Shown here: positions 8,358-17,095 of the stretch, one piece after another
Layout: every line of letters begins with the position of its first letter
Numbering within the stretch: the stretch's first letter is position 1
Assembly: GCF_005405005.1 (NCBI RefSeq)
Contig: NZ_BJDH01000002.1
Coordinates: forward strand, 310,001-374,000
From: Lactiplantibacillus daoliensis
GTDB taxonomy: Bacteria > Bacillota > Bacilli > Lactobacillales > Lactobacillaceae
Reading direction: 5' to 3'
DNA length: 64,000 bases
The notes under the pieces: model-generated
What the model was told of the DNA's origin: nothing
The model's database searches: none
What the model saw: only the letters and a program-made list of their open reading frames with translations
Program-made: the position numbers and the translations under genes

Positions 8358-8831
8358 GTGAGTGAACCCAACATCAATATTATCTACATTTCGATTGAAG
8401 GTAACACCCGCTCCTTTGTCACTGGCATGCAGGACTATGCCAAGACGCAGCACGCAGCGGATGAAACGAACCCTTTGATCACTTTAAAAGAAATTACGGA
8501 ACAATCTGACTTCGCAATTGAAACTAAGCCCTACTTTGCCTTCGTTCCCACTTACTTGAACGGCGGCAATGGTATCGATAACGGTGTGACCGAATTGATG
8601 ACTAATGTGCTTGGCGAGTACTTGAATTACGATCAAAATCCCAGCCTTTGTTTAGGCGTTGTAGGTAGTGGCAATCGGAACTTCAATGACCAATATTGCT
8701 TAACTGCTCGCCGTTACGCGGAACAATTAGACACCGACTTCATTGCCGATTATGAACTACGCGGGACTTCTGTTGATACAGAACGTATCTACAATGTCAT
8801 GAAAGAACGCTTGGCTGCATTAACCAACTAA
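8358..8831 (+). CDS. nrdI: NrdI flavodoxin-like protein
   Basis: A 157-residue flavodoxin-like protein. NrdI supplies the oxidant that assembles the manganese-tyrosyl radical cofactor of class Ib ribonucleotide reductase (NrdF). The FMN phosphate loop SIEGNTRSF (residues 12-20) and the GVVGSGNRNFNDQYC segment near 100 are diagnostic. The start is GTG with GAGG ten bases upstream. It stands alone with its own promoter and terminator; nrdE, nrdF and nrdH are not in the window, so it must act on an enzyme encoded elsewhere. Confidence 0.92.
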   Translation: MSEPNINIIYISIEGNTRSFVTGMQDYAKTQHAADETNPLITLKEITEQSDFAIETKPYFAFVPTYLNGGNGIDNGVTELMTNVLGEYLNYDQNPSLCLGVVGSGNRNFNDQYCLTARRYAEQLDTDFIADYELRGTSVDTERIYNVMKERLAALTN

Positions 8832-8836
8832 CTTTG

Positions 8837-8865
8837 AAAACGAGCGCTAGTCGCTCGTTTTTTTG
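8837..8865 (+). terminator. Terminator after nrdI
   Basis: A perfect short stem (AACGAGCG/CGCTCGTT) followed by seven T. Confidence 0.9.
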
Positions 8866-8877
8866 TGCTCAATTTGT

Positions 8878-8945
8878 CCGCCTACCGGTTGGGGACTAAA
8901 ACCGGAAGCGGCAATAATCGACTAATCTCCACCGCCTGACTAATG
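8878..8945. repeat. Chimeric fragment of repeat families 1 and 2
   Basis: The first 14 bases (CCGCCTACCGGTTG) are identical to the terminal repeat of the family 2 element at 56093-56421. A few bases on, ACCGGAAGCGGCAATAATCG resembles the right-hand part of family 1 copy C near 63860. No complete element remains; the rest of 8946-9027 shows nothing I can name. Confidence 0.55.
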
Positions 8946-9027
8946 TAACCAGTGACCAAATTCTAGAAACTAGGAATCATGGACTTAGCTGGCGATTGTC
9001 CCAAATACCATTCTTTACAGCCGACTA

Positions 9028-9071
9028 AAAAACGTTTTGAAACTGTCTCTACAGACAACTTCAAAACGTTT
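9028..9071 (-). terminator. Terminator after the MFS transporter gene
   Basis: A strong stem (AAACGTTTTGAA..GTC with its complement) followed by six T on the minus strand. Confidence 0.9.
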
Positions 9072-9073
9072 CA

Positions 9074-10246
9074 CTAACCATTTAATAATTTTTCATGCTG
9101 AGCACGAATCAAAACAATGCCAAGTGTGACGAGCATCATCGCCGTCACAACTATGAATAGCACCGAATATGAAGACTGTGCAACCATCATTCCACCAAAT
9201 AGTGGTCCGACCGCACGGCCCATCGAAAGCGCCATGTTGAACCGGCCTTGATATTTACCACGCTGTTCTGGCGCCGCCATATCATCGACCCAGGCCGGCA
9301 CAATTGGTAAGCCAATTACCTCACCGATCGTTAACACAACCATGATAATAATAAAATCAACATATTGACGGGCAAAAACTAAGCCCAAGAAGGACAAGGC
9401 AAATAACGTAATGCCAAAGGCGACCTGTGAACCAATTTTAAAGCGTTCATTGAACAAGGTGACCACTGGTTGACTCAAAATAATTAATAGCCCGTTAACT
9501 GTCCAAACTTCGCTGTACCGTCGAAACGGAATGCCTAAATTCGTCATGTGCACAGACAGCAGGCTTTCCCACAATGCGTAACTCAAGTAAATGGTAAAAA
9601 TCATTAGACAAATGAGCCAAATTAATTGGCGTTTACGTTTGGAAGTGTTGTCGACCGTGACTGATTTGGCTGTGGTCGCCGCCGATTTGCCGGCAGTCAC
9701 ACCCACGTTGAAAGTTGCGAGGACAATGACGAACAGTCCCACATAACAAACGGTCGTTACCATAAAGACCACACTAATGCCTAAATCAAGCAAATAACCC
9801 ACTAACAAGGTCCCAATGACGACCCCAACGTTCAATGCCAAATAGAGCATATTGAACACGTAGCGATTGGACTTAGTTGTAACCGCGGCAGCATAAGCAT
9901 TCACGACTGTCATGCTAATTCCGTCACCGAAACCGACAATAATCAACCCAGCGGCATACGGAATTAAACTGTGCCAAAAAATCAACGTCGCCAGCGTAAT
10001 TGTTGAGATTGTAACACCAAGAATCGCCGTCCAGTATGGCTTCCAATGGTCGAATAAACGACCACCGACATAATTGCCAAAAATCATTGCAAGTGACATG
10101 CAAAACAACACAGTCCCCGAAAACGTCAATGTTTGCTTCAAATAATTATGCATGTAGACCATCGTTAGCGGCCACATGAACGCGGCACCGGCATTATTGA
10201 GCAGGTTTGCTAACAATAACCACCGTAACCGAACTTCCTTTTGCAT
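9074..10246 (-). CDS. MFS transporter, drug-efflux type
   Basis: A 390-residue integral membrane protein with about twelve hydrophobic segments split by a charged loop (KSAATTAKSVTVDNTSKRKR) near residues 190-210, as in the major facilitator superfamily. The GNYVGGRLFDHWK segment after the second helix is the family's loop 2-3 motif, and the second-half equivalent is present near the end. The pattern resembles multidrug or sugar-efflux MFS proteins, but no substrate can be named. ATG 10246 has AGGTG six bases upstream; a GTG three codons earlier is less likely. It follows the fumarase stop codon by 19 bp, so the two are probably cotranscribed, making a dicarboxylate or related substrate conceivable. 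Confidence 0.85.
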   Translation of the reverse strand: MQKEVRLRWLLLANLLNNAGAAFMWPLTMVYMHNYLKQTLTFSGTVLFCMSLAMIFGNYVGGRLFDHWKPYWTAILGVTISTITLATLIFWHSLIPYAAGLIIVGFGDGISMTVVNAYAAAVTTKSNRYVFNMLYLALNVGVVIGTLLVGYLLDLGISVVFMVTTVCYVGLFVIVLATFNVGVTAGKSAATTAKSVTVDNTSKRKRQLIWLICLMIFTIYLSYALWESLLSVHMTNLGIPFRRYSEVWTVNGLLIILSQPVVTLFNERFKIGSQVAFGITLFALSFLGLVFARQYVDFIIIMVVLTIGEVIGLPIVPAWVDDMAAPEQRGKYQGRFNMALSMGRAVGPLFGGMMVAQSSYSVLFIVVTAMMLVTLGIVLIRAQHEKLLNG

Positions 10247-10265
10247 TAACTTCACCTAAATTTTT

Positions 10266-11654
10266 CTAGTCTTGCCGTTCAATATTCGTCATCTTTAACG
10301 GGTCGACCCAATTATCAAACTCGGTTCCACTGACGTAACCACTCTTAAGAGCAGCAGTCCGTAGCGTACTGCCATCTTTTTCAGCCAGTTGAGCAATTTC
10401 AGCCGCATGGTGATAGCCAATATGGGGCGACAACGCTGTGACCGTCATCAGTGACTGGTCCACTAACTCACGCATTCGATCCTTATTGACCGTCAAACCG
10501 GCAACCAACTTGGTTGTAAAGCCATCAATCGTCCCACTTAACAACGTGGTTGATTCCAAGAAAGCATCAACCATGACTGGTTTATAAACATTCATTTCAA
10601 AATTACCTTGGCTCGCCGCAAAGCCAATGGTTGTATCATTACCCATTACTCGAGCAGCCGCCATCGTTAAGGCTTCGACCTGTGTGGGATTAACTTTACC
10701 CGGCATGATTGATGAGCCCGGTTCATTGGCTGGAATCGTCAATTCACCATAACCAGCCCGCGGTCCGCTGGCTAAGAACCGAATATCATTGCCAATTTTC
10801 ACTAAATCCATCGCCAACGTCTTCAACGCACCATGGACAACCGTTAGCCCAGAATGGGCAGCTAACCCCGCAAAGTTATTCTCAGCTGGCACAAACGCAA
10901 GCTGATAAGCCGCAGCCAACTGCGCAATGGCCTTTTTGGCAAAGTCTGGCTGAGTATTTAAACCAGTTCCTACCGCCGTGCCGCCAAGTGGTAATTCCAA
11001 TAAAGTCGGTGCCAATTGTTCTAAGTACTCACGGTCATGACGCAACATGCTGATCCAGCCGCTCACTTCTTGACCAAACGTTAATGGCGTCGCATCTTGC
11101 AAATGGGTGCGACCAATCTTAACCGTACGCCAATAGGTCTTTTCCTTGGCGGTTAGCGCCTCGATCAACGCTTGTGTTTGAGCCATCACTGGTTTCAGTG
11201 CCAATGAGGCCGCAATGTTCATGGCCGTTGGGAAAGTGTCATTCGAACTCTGCGATTGATTTATATCATCATTGGGTGATACTGGCGTCTCCGCATCAAT
11301 CTTAGCGGCTACATGGGCCAAAACTTCATTAACATTCATATTTGTTTGCGTACCAGACCCGGTCTGATAGACATGCAGTGGAAAATCCGCCATCAACTGG
11401 TCATCATCTAAAGCCAACAATTGACGCACAGCCTGACTGATTACAACCGATTTAGCCGGCGATAGCGTTTCAAGCTCTTGATTAACCTCAGCCGCAGCCT
11501 GCTTAATTTGTAAAAGCGCACGAATTACAGCAACTGGCATCAACGGTCCATTTGGAAAATTGTGGCGGCTGCGTTCAGTTTGCGCCCCCCATAGTGCTGT
11601 TGCTGGAATCTTCACGGAACCAATCGTATCTGCTTCTTCACGAAAAGTTGTCAT
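10266..11654 (-). CDS. fumC: Class II fumarate hydratase
   Basis: A 462-residue fumarase of the aspartase/fumarase superfamily, interconverting fumarate and malate in the cytoplasm. The signature GSSIMPGKVNP is near residue 315, and TGSGTQTNMNVNE and GRTHLQDATPLTFGQE segments supply active-site residues. In lactobacilli with an incomplete citrate cycle it works in a reductive branch towards succinate or consumes fumarate made by purine synthesis. Two ATG codons in tandem follow AGGAGG; I take the second (11654), which gives the standard family N-terminus MTTFREEADTIG. The MFS transporter is downstream in the same transcript. Confidence 0.94.
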   Translation of the reverse strand: MTTFREEADTIGSVKIPATALWGAQTERSRHNFPNGPLMPVAVIRALLQIKQAAAEVNQELETLSPAKSVVISQAVRQLLALDDDQLMADFPLHVYQTGSGTQTNMNVNEVLAHVAAKIDAETPVSPNDDINQSQSSNDTFPTAMNIAASLALKPVMAQTQALIEALTAKEKTYWRTVKIGRTHLQDATPLTFGQEVSGWISMLRHDREYLEQLAPTLLELPLGGTAVGTGLNTQPDFAKKAIAQLAAAYQLAFVPAENNFAGLAAHSGLTVVHGALKTLAMDLVKIGNDIRFLASGPRAGYGELTIPANEPGSSIMPGKVNPTQVEALTMAAARVMGNDTTIGFAASQGNFEMNVYKPVMVDAFLESTTLLSGTIDGFTTKLVAGLTVNKDRMRELVDQSLMTVTALSPHIGYHHAAEIAQLAEKDGSTLRTAALKSGYVSGTEFDNWVDPLKMTNIERQD

Positions 11655-11780
11655 CATCAAATCCTCCTCGACTCTGATTACATTATTTCTTAGTATACTC
11701 CGACCAACCCAACCGGCCTAGCAAAGCGGCCAAAATAACCGGCACTGTCTTAAAAAATAATCATTTTCATAAACCAAATG

Positions 11781-11810
11781 TCGACATGCTCGCGTGATGA
11801 TTGCTATAAT
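11781..11810 (+). promoter_or_regulatory. Promoter for the SdpI-like gene
   Basis: TCGACA and a perfect TATAAT with an 18-base spacer. A 6-bp inverted repeat (AGCGCT..AGCGCT, 11818-11836) follows the -10 element and could be a small operator or a leader hairpin. Confidence 0.6.
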
Positions 11811-11861
11811 AAATTTAAGCGCTATCGAACAGCGCTAATTTAATGAATGGCGAGGTGCGCA

Positions 11862-12215
11862 ATGGCAGCAACGAGTTTTGGTTTAGCACCAGGCTTTTTG
11901 GTCATTTTGCTTATCTGGATCTATCAACGGGTGCGGATGCCCAAGATGCGCTCATTAGCCGGCTACATGTCACGTCGCGCCATCAAAAACGATGAAACCT
12001 GGCAATACGCCCAACATGTTTATACCCTATTTGGGATGGAATTGTTCACGATTTTATTGATTGGTGCCGTTTGGGGCGGTCTATTTAACGTTCGCTGGTT
12101 GCAAAGCATTAATTTGCAAGCGATGGGGCTGGCCGTTGCCTTAATTTTACAAAATGTCGCCACTGAACGTGAATTACGACATCAGTTTCCCACAGACAGG
12201 TCTGCCAAACACTAA
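11862..12215 (+). CDS. SdpI-family-like small membrane protein
   Basis: A 117-residue protein with three hydrophobic segments (about residues 8-20, 55-75 and 85-100). The segment GYMSRRAIKNDETWQYAQH after the first helix matches the pattern of SdpI/YfhL-type proteins (a basic turn, then K-N-x-E-T-W-x-x-A). Some relatives give immunity to the SdpC toxin; many others are orphans of unknown role, and no toxin gene is nearby. ATG 11862 follows GAGG by 6 bases; an ATG five codons upstream has no site. The family call is moderately secure, the function is not. Confidence 0.68.
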   Translation: MAATSFGLAPGFLVILLIWIYQRVRMPKMRSLAGYMSRRAIKNDETWQYAQHVYTLFGMELFTILLIGAVWGGLFNVRWLQSINLQAMGLAVALILQNVATERELRHQFPTDRSAKH

Positions 12216-12337
12216 ACAGTGCGTTATGATTGACCACTGCTGGGAAATGCTTAATATTAGTCATGGTAGCTTTTACAATTTTGACTTAAATTCTAACAAA
12301 ACACCGTATTCTATATTCTAGTAAAGAAGTGAATTTG

Positions 12338-13816
12338 ATGAGTAAAGAAAAAATCGCCTTGTTCACCATTTTTGGTGGCACCGGAGACTTAGCCCAACGT
12401 AAGCTCTACCCTTCATTGTTTAAACTTTATCAAAAAGGGTATTTGCAAGACCATTTTGCCGTTATTGGGACTGCTCGGCGGCCTTGGACCGACGAGCATT
12501 ATCACGAAATCATAACCGATTCATTGGCAAGCTTAGATGCCGATGCTGAAAAGGTTAAAGCATTCGCGAGCCATTTCTATTACCAATCCCATGATGTCAC
12601 AGATGCCCAACACTATGTCACCTTAAAACGGTTGTCAGAAACGTTGGATGCCCAATACGGCTTACAAGGTAATCGGATTTTCTACCTTGCCATGGCACCA
12701 AACTTTTTTGGCACGATTGCGCAACATTTAAAATCAGAAAATATCTTGACCAACAATGGCTTCAACCGTGTTATTATTGAAAAACCATTTGGTCACGATT
12801 TCGAAAGTGCCAAAGTTCTGAATGATGAGCTCACCGCTACTTTTGATGAAAATCAAGTTTATCGGATTGATCACTATTTGGGTAAAGAAATGATTCAAAA
12901 CATTTCTGCCATTCGTTTTGGCAATAACATTTGGGAATTCTTGTGGAACAACCGCTACATCTCAAATGTACAAATTACACTGAGTGAAAAACTCGGCGTT
13001 GAAGAACGCGCGGTTTACTATGACAATAGTGGTGCCTTGCGAGACATGGTTCAAAATCACATCTTGCAAATTCTCAGCCTATTGACCATGGATCAACCAG
13101 TTGAGTTCACCGAAAATGACATTAACATCGAAAAAGTAAAAGCTTTGCGGAGTCTCCGTCCCTATACGCCAGCCGAAGTTGCGGACAACTTTGTTCGTGG
13201 CCAATACGCGGCCGACGGTGATATTAAAGACTATCGTTCAGAGGATAAGATTTCCCCTGATTCAAATACAGATACCTTCGTTGCTGGTAAAGTAATGATT
13301 GATAATTTCCGCTGGTCAGGCGTACCTTTCTACGTGCGGACTGGGAAACGTTTAGCCGATAAATTTACGCGGATCGACGTCGTCTTTAAGCGACCAATCG
13401 TAAACATTTTCAATCATGATAATAATGCTTCCGATTCAACCAACGAATTGGCCCCCAACGTTTTAACAATTAACGTTGAACCAACGGAAGGCTTTGAACT
13501 CCGCATGAATGCTAAATGTGTTGGTCAAGGCTTTGCCACCACCCCAATTCAATTGGACTACGATCATGATTCCGAAGCAACGGCTAATAGCCCCGAAGCC
13601 TATGAACGGCTCTTGCATGATGCGCTAAATGGTGATGCCACCAACTTTACGCACTGGCAAGAAGTTGCTTATTCATGGAAGTTCGTAGATGTCATCCAGA
13701 AGTATTGGGATGAACACACCCCCGACTTTCCTAACTATCGCCCAGGAACGATGGGACCAGCCGCTTCAGACGAGTTATTGAAACGTGATGGTAATGAATG
13801 GGTTTATAAAGAATAA
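12338..13816 (+). CDS. zwf: Glucose-6-phosphate dehydrogenase
   Basis: A 492-residue enzyme that oxidises glucose 6-phosphate to 6-phosphogluconolactone with NADP(+), opening the oxidative pentose phosphate branch. The nucleotide-binding FGGTGDLAQRK (residues 11-21) and the catalytic RIDHYLGKE (about 180) are intact, and the length is typical. ATG 12338 fits the site AAAGAAGTG; a GTG three codons earlier overlaps that site. It is a single gene ending in a strong terminator, with repeat copy B directly after. Confidence 0.96.
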   Translation: MSKEKIALFTIFGGTGDLAQRKLYPSLFKLYQKGYLQDHFAVIGTARRPWTDEHYHEIITDSLASLDADAEKVKAFASHFYYQSHDVTDAQHYVTLKRLSETLDAQYGLQGNRIFYLAMAPNFFGTIAQHLKSENILTNNGFNRVIIEKPFGHDFESAKVLNDELTATFDENQVYRIDHYLGKEMIQNISAIRFGNNIWEFLWNNRYISNVQITLSEKLGVEERAVYYDNSGALRDMVQNHILQILSLLTMDQPVEFTENDINIEKVKALRSLRPYTPAEVADNFVRGQYAADGDIKDYRSEDKISPDSNTDTFVAGKVMIDNFRWSGVPFYVRTGKRLADKFTRIDVVFKRPIVNIFNHDNNASDSTNELAPNVLTINVEPTEGFELRMNAKCVGQGFATTPIQLDYDHDSEATANSPEAYERLLHDALNGDATNFTHWQEVAYSWKFVDVIQKYWDEHTPDFPNYRPGTMGPAASDELLKRDGNEWVYKE

Positions 13817-13832
13817 ATAATTAAGTTAATTA

Positions 13833-13872
13833 AAAGAGTCAACCAGCATTTTGGGCCGGTTGACTCTTTTTT
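13833..13872 (+). terminator. Terminator after zwf
   Basis: Stem GAGTCAACC/GGTTGACTC with a short GC-rich inner part, followed by six T. Confidence 0.92.
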
Positions 13873-13874
13873 AA

Positions 13875-14418
13875 CTAAAGGTTGCAAGTTAACAATTGCC
13901 AGTCTGCGACACTATGTCAATAATCAAGTGGTGAAAGCTAGTCGATGACTGCCGCTTCCGGTTGCTGCTGATAAACATGCGAACGAGGGACCGATTCAAG
14001 CCTGAGAAACGTCTTGCCCCTCTCCCGAAAGCTTTGCCAAGAGCGCAACTCTCCCGGACCGTCCGTGGGTAAAAAGCGCCCGTCAAACGTCACCTGCACG
14101 TCCGACGCTATCAGCAACAACCTCCAGCTAATCAGTGATTTTTAAGAGATAAATCAGTTATCTATGCTTAGCGGAGTCAGTCAAAATCGGTGTGCAGTGT
14201 CGGTAAGATTAGTCGGCGTGTTCTTAGCTGACTAATCTTACCGGGCAATTCAAAGACGTGTTTTATCGGCTTTGAATTGAGGTGCCAGACCGTACTGTGG
14301 CTGGCTCCGTCCCCCCACAGCATACCGATTTTGACTGACGGAGCGCTGAAATTGACAAGTCTACTTTAGATGCGACAGTTACTAATCCTGATATAGTTGT
14401 GAGACTCTCAGCCTTTAG
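13875..14418 (+). repeat. Structured intergenic repeat, family 1, copy B (~544 bp)
   Basis: Same orientation as copy A and alignable along its whole length, including both structured modules. The ends read CTAAAGGTTGCAAG and CTCAGCCTTTAG. The bases just outside, TTTTTAA on the left and TTTTTAA on the right, match each other and could be a 7-bp target duplication. The right end overlaps the last codons of the MocR gene. Short open frames inside (13889-14120) are not conserved in the other copies and are treated as non-coding. It fills the space between the convergent genes zwf and the MocR gene. Confidence 0.82.
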
Positions 14419-15814
14419 TTTTTAAGTGTCTTTCATCCGTTTGAGCAACGAGCTGTTCACAGGTCGTCACTAAGATTGGAATTGCGACCTTCAGCTCAGC
14501 CAAGCTTAAGGCCGTAAACCCGAGTAAATAATAATCTTGCGTCGGCATTCCTGCCCAATTAGATGCTAACGGATAAATTCGAATTGATTGTTTAGCCAAA
14601 GCCGCCATCAAATCAGCTTGCTTAACCTGAGGAACCCGAATGACCAAGTGTAACCCTGCCCCAGTCAAAATCGGCTGAATGGCGGTCGTTTTCGTCAATA
14701 GTTTTGAGAGTAATTGGTACTTTTGCCGATTCAACGACCGACTCCGACTCAGATGGCGGTAATACGCGCCACTTTCAAAATAGTTAACCATCGCCTGCTG
14801 CACTAGCCCCGCCACCATCGCCGAACGATACTGATACTGCTGATGGTAGGTCGCCAGTAACCAATCTGGTAAAACCACATACCCCATCCGAGAAGTCGGA
14901 TCGATTCCCTTCGCAAAAGTCACTAAATAAGCGACTTGATCCGCAGTCGCTAACGACTGTAACGCTGGCAGGGGGTGCGCATCGTAACGATATTCACTAT
15001 CATAATCATCTTCAACAATTAGACACTGCTTTTCAGCCGCCCATTGTAGTAATTCCAAGCGTTGTGCGATCGGCAAGCCATATCCGAGCGGAAACTGGTG
15101 GGCCGGCGTTGTATACACTACTTGGGGTTGCTCCTGCTTAAGCACCGTCAAGTCTAACCCCATCGATGTCACCGGAATCCGGACTGTTTGCTGGTCATAA
15201 CCAGCTGCCAGTGCCGTTAACCCCCGGTAGCCAGGATTTTCAATCCCGACTTTTCCAGCTGGCAATAAACTCAGTACTAATTCTAATCCCGATTTGGGAC
15301 CGTTCGTGATCACAATCTGATCCGCGCGACACTGAACACCGCGTGTCTGTCGCAAAAAGGTCACTAACTGTTGGCGCAACTTGATCAGTCCCTGCGCATT
15401 CGGATACAGTGCCGTCGGCTGTTCTTCTGTCTGACGTAACGCCGCACGCACAGCTTTTTTCCAGCCGTTCCAACTTGGTGTCAAAAGTTCAGTAACGCCA
15501 TAACGAAAATCATATGCCATCGGTTCAGCCGTAGTTACCGTCACAACTGGTACACTGACACGTTTATGTTGCTTTGGCCAATGTTGCAAATCATTAAAAT
15601 AATAACCGCTACCCGGAATCGTATAAACATAACCTTCCGCGATCAATTGGTCGTAAGCTTGCTCAACAGTCGTTTTTGAAACATGCAAATTTTGAGCTTG
15701 TTTTCGAATCGACCATAATTTCTGATTTGCGGATTTCTGCGGCTCATAACTCTCGCGCAAAAGCCGGTATAATTGTAAATAGAGCGGTGTGTCCGTCTGA
15801 CGATCCAAAGGCAT
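14408..15814 (-). CDS. MocR/GabR-type regulator (GntR HTH fused to aminotransferase fold)
   Basis: A 468-residue protein with an N-terminal winged helix of the GntR class (residues 1-75; SIRKQAQNLHVSKTTVEQAYDQL is the recognition region) and a C-terminal fold-type I aminotransferase-like domain that in this family binds pyridoxal phosphate as a sensor. The segment TFAKGIDPTSRMGY (about 295-308) holds the likely PLP lysine. It is divergent from the aminotransferase-dapA pair with a 98-bp gap, and two AAAACTGTC copies lie in that gap. The last codons and stop lie inside the terminal repeat of element B, so the C-terminus may have been altered by the insertion. Confidence 0.88.
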   Translation of the reverse strand: MPLDRQTDTPLYLQLYRLLRESYEPQKSANQKLWSIRKQAQNLHVSKTTVEQAYDQLIAEGYVYTIPGSGYYFNDLQHWPKQHKRVSVPVVTVTTAEPMAYDFRYGVTELLTPSWNGWKKAVRAALRQTEEQPTALYPNAQGLIKLRQQLVTFLRQTRGVQCRADQIVITNGPKSGLELVLSLLPAGKVGIENPGYRGLTALAAGYDQQTVRIPVTSMGLDLTVLKQEQPQVVYTTPAHQFPLGYGLPIAQRLELLQWAAEKQCLIVEDDYDSEYRYDAHPLPALQSLATADQVAYLVTFAKGIDPTSRMGYVVLPDWLLATYHQQYQYRSAMVAGLVQQAMVNYFESGAYYRHLSRSRSLNRQKYQLLSKLLTKTTAIQPILTGAGLHLVIRVPQVKQADLMAALAKQSIRIYPLASNWAGMPTQDYYLLGFTALSLAELKVAIPILVTTCEQLVAQTDERHLKTKG

Positions 15815-15818
15815 GTTA

Positions 15819-15849
15819 AAACTGTCCTTTCATTTTTGACAAAACTGTC
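15819..15849. promoter_or_regulatory. Candidate MocR operator: direct repeats of AAAACTGTC
   Basis: AAAACTGTC occurs at 15819 and again at 15841, 22 bp apart (two helical turns), in the intergenic region between the MocR gene and the aminotransferase. The second copy is part of an inverted repeat TGACAAAACTGTCA (15836-15849). MocR-type regulators are known to bind direct repeats between divergent genes. Confidence 0.5.
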
Positions 15850-15912
15850 ACTTTTAATCAAGTCAATTATTGCCTATTATAAACATTAATCATGATGAGA
15901 GGAAGTTTTAAG

Positions 15913-17079
15913 ATGACTGATACCAATCAAATTATCAAAAAAATTCAAGTTTCCGGAATCCGGCGCTTCGATGAGGCAATCGGTGATATTCCAAATATTA
16001 TCAAGTTAACGGTCGGCGAACCCGACTTACCAACACCGGAACATATCAAAAAAGCAGGTATTCAAGCGATTCAACATGATTACAGCCACTATTCCCCATT
16101 AATGGGCTTCCAAAAATTGCAAGCCGCCGCAAGTCATTATTTCAATCAAAAATACGGTTTGACCTATGCCCCTAGTGAAATTATTGCCACTGTCGGCGCA
16201 ACTGAAGCCGTGGCAACCGCGTTAATCACGCTCTTAAACCCGGGTGACAGTGTCTTATTACCAACACCCAGTTACACGAGCTATGCGCCAGTCATTGCAA
16301 TGGCTCACGCCAATGTGATTCCCATTGACACCACACAATCCGGCTACAAACTGACTCCTGAAAATCTACTAGCGGCAATCCAAGCCAATGCTGACAATTC
16401 GTTGAAAGCCATCATCTTAAACTATCCAACCAATCCAACCGGTGTCACTTACTCGCGAGCTGAACTCACAGCCCTAGTTGCTGTCATTCGACAAGCCGGT
16501 TTGATCGTGATAAGTGACGAGATTTACAGTGAGATCACTTATGATCAACCCCACACAGCACTAGGGACCCTATACCCTGAAAAAACCATTACAATCAATG
16601 GTCTATCAAAATCTCACGCCATGACGGGCTGGCGCCTCGGGCTAATCATGGCGCCACAAGCATTTATTAGTGAGATGAAGAAGACACACCAATACCTTGT
16701 GACTTCGACTAGTTCCATCAGCCAAGTAGCCGGTATTGAGGCACTTACCAATGGCCTCGATGACGGCCCCCAGATGCGCGCCATTTATCAAAAGCGCCGC
16801 GACTATTTGGTCGCCCGTTTGAGTGAAATTGGGATTAATTATGTCTATCCGAGCGGTGCCTTTTACTTATTTGCCCAGGTTCCAGCTAGCTTCCAAGGGA
16901 CAAGTTGGGACTTTGCCACTCAGTTGGCACAACAAGCCCAAGTCGCGGTCATCCCCGGCTCGGCCTTTGGTGCAACTGGTGAAGGCTGGTTTAGAATCAG
17001 CTACGCGGCCAGCCAAACCGCACTGCGAGAAAGTATGAACCGCTTGGCAACCTGGCTCACTAACTTTGAACAACACTAA
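15913..17079 (+). CDS. Class I/II aminotransferase (PatA-like)
   Basis: A 388-residue PLP enzyme of fold type I. NYPTNPTGVTYS (about residue 170), SDEIYSEITYD and the Schiff-base lysine in INGLSKSHAMTGWRLG (about 233) are all visible. In lactobacilli this subgroup is annotated as aromatic or N-acetyl-diaminopimelate aminotransferase (AraT/PatA). The dapA gene 16 bp downstream supports a role in the diaminopimelate-lysine route. ATG 15913 follows AGAGGAAG; two ATG codons seven codons upstream lack a site. It is divergent from the MocR regulator, its probable controller. Confidence 0.9.
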   Translation: MTDTNQIIKKIQVSGIRRFDEAIGDIPNIIKLTVGEPDLPTPEHIKKAGIQAIQHDYSHYSPLMGFQKLQAAASHYFNQKYGLTYAPSEIIATVGATEAVATALITLLNPGDSVLLPTPSYTSYAPVIAMAHANVIPIDTTQSGYKLTPENLLAAIQANADNSLKAIILNYPTNPTGVTYSRAELTALVAVIRQAGLIVISDEIYSEITYDQPHTALGTLYPEKTITINGLSKSHAMTGWRLGLIMAPQAFISEMKKTHQYLVTSTSSISQVAGIEALTNGLDDGPQMRAIYQKRRDYLVARLSEIGINYVYPSGAFYLFAQVPASFQGTSWDFATQLAQQAQVAVIPGSAFGATGEGWFRISYAASQTALRESMNRLATWLTNFEQH

Positions 17080-17095
17080 TTTGGAGGGATTTAAG

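Noticed and set aside
13889-14120. Overlapping short open frames in repeat copy B
   Set aside because: They lie in the stem-rich part of the element, have no ribosome sites and no counterpart in the other copies.
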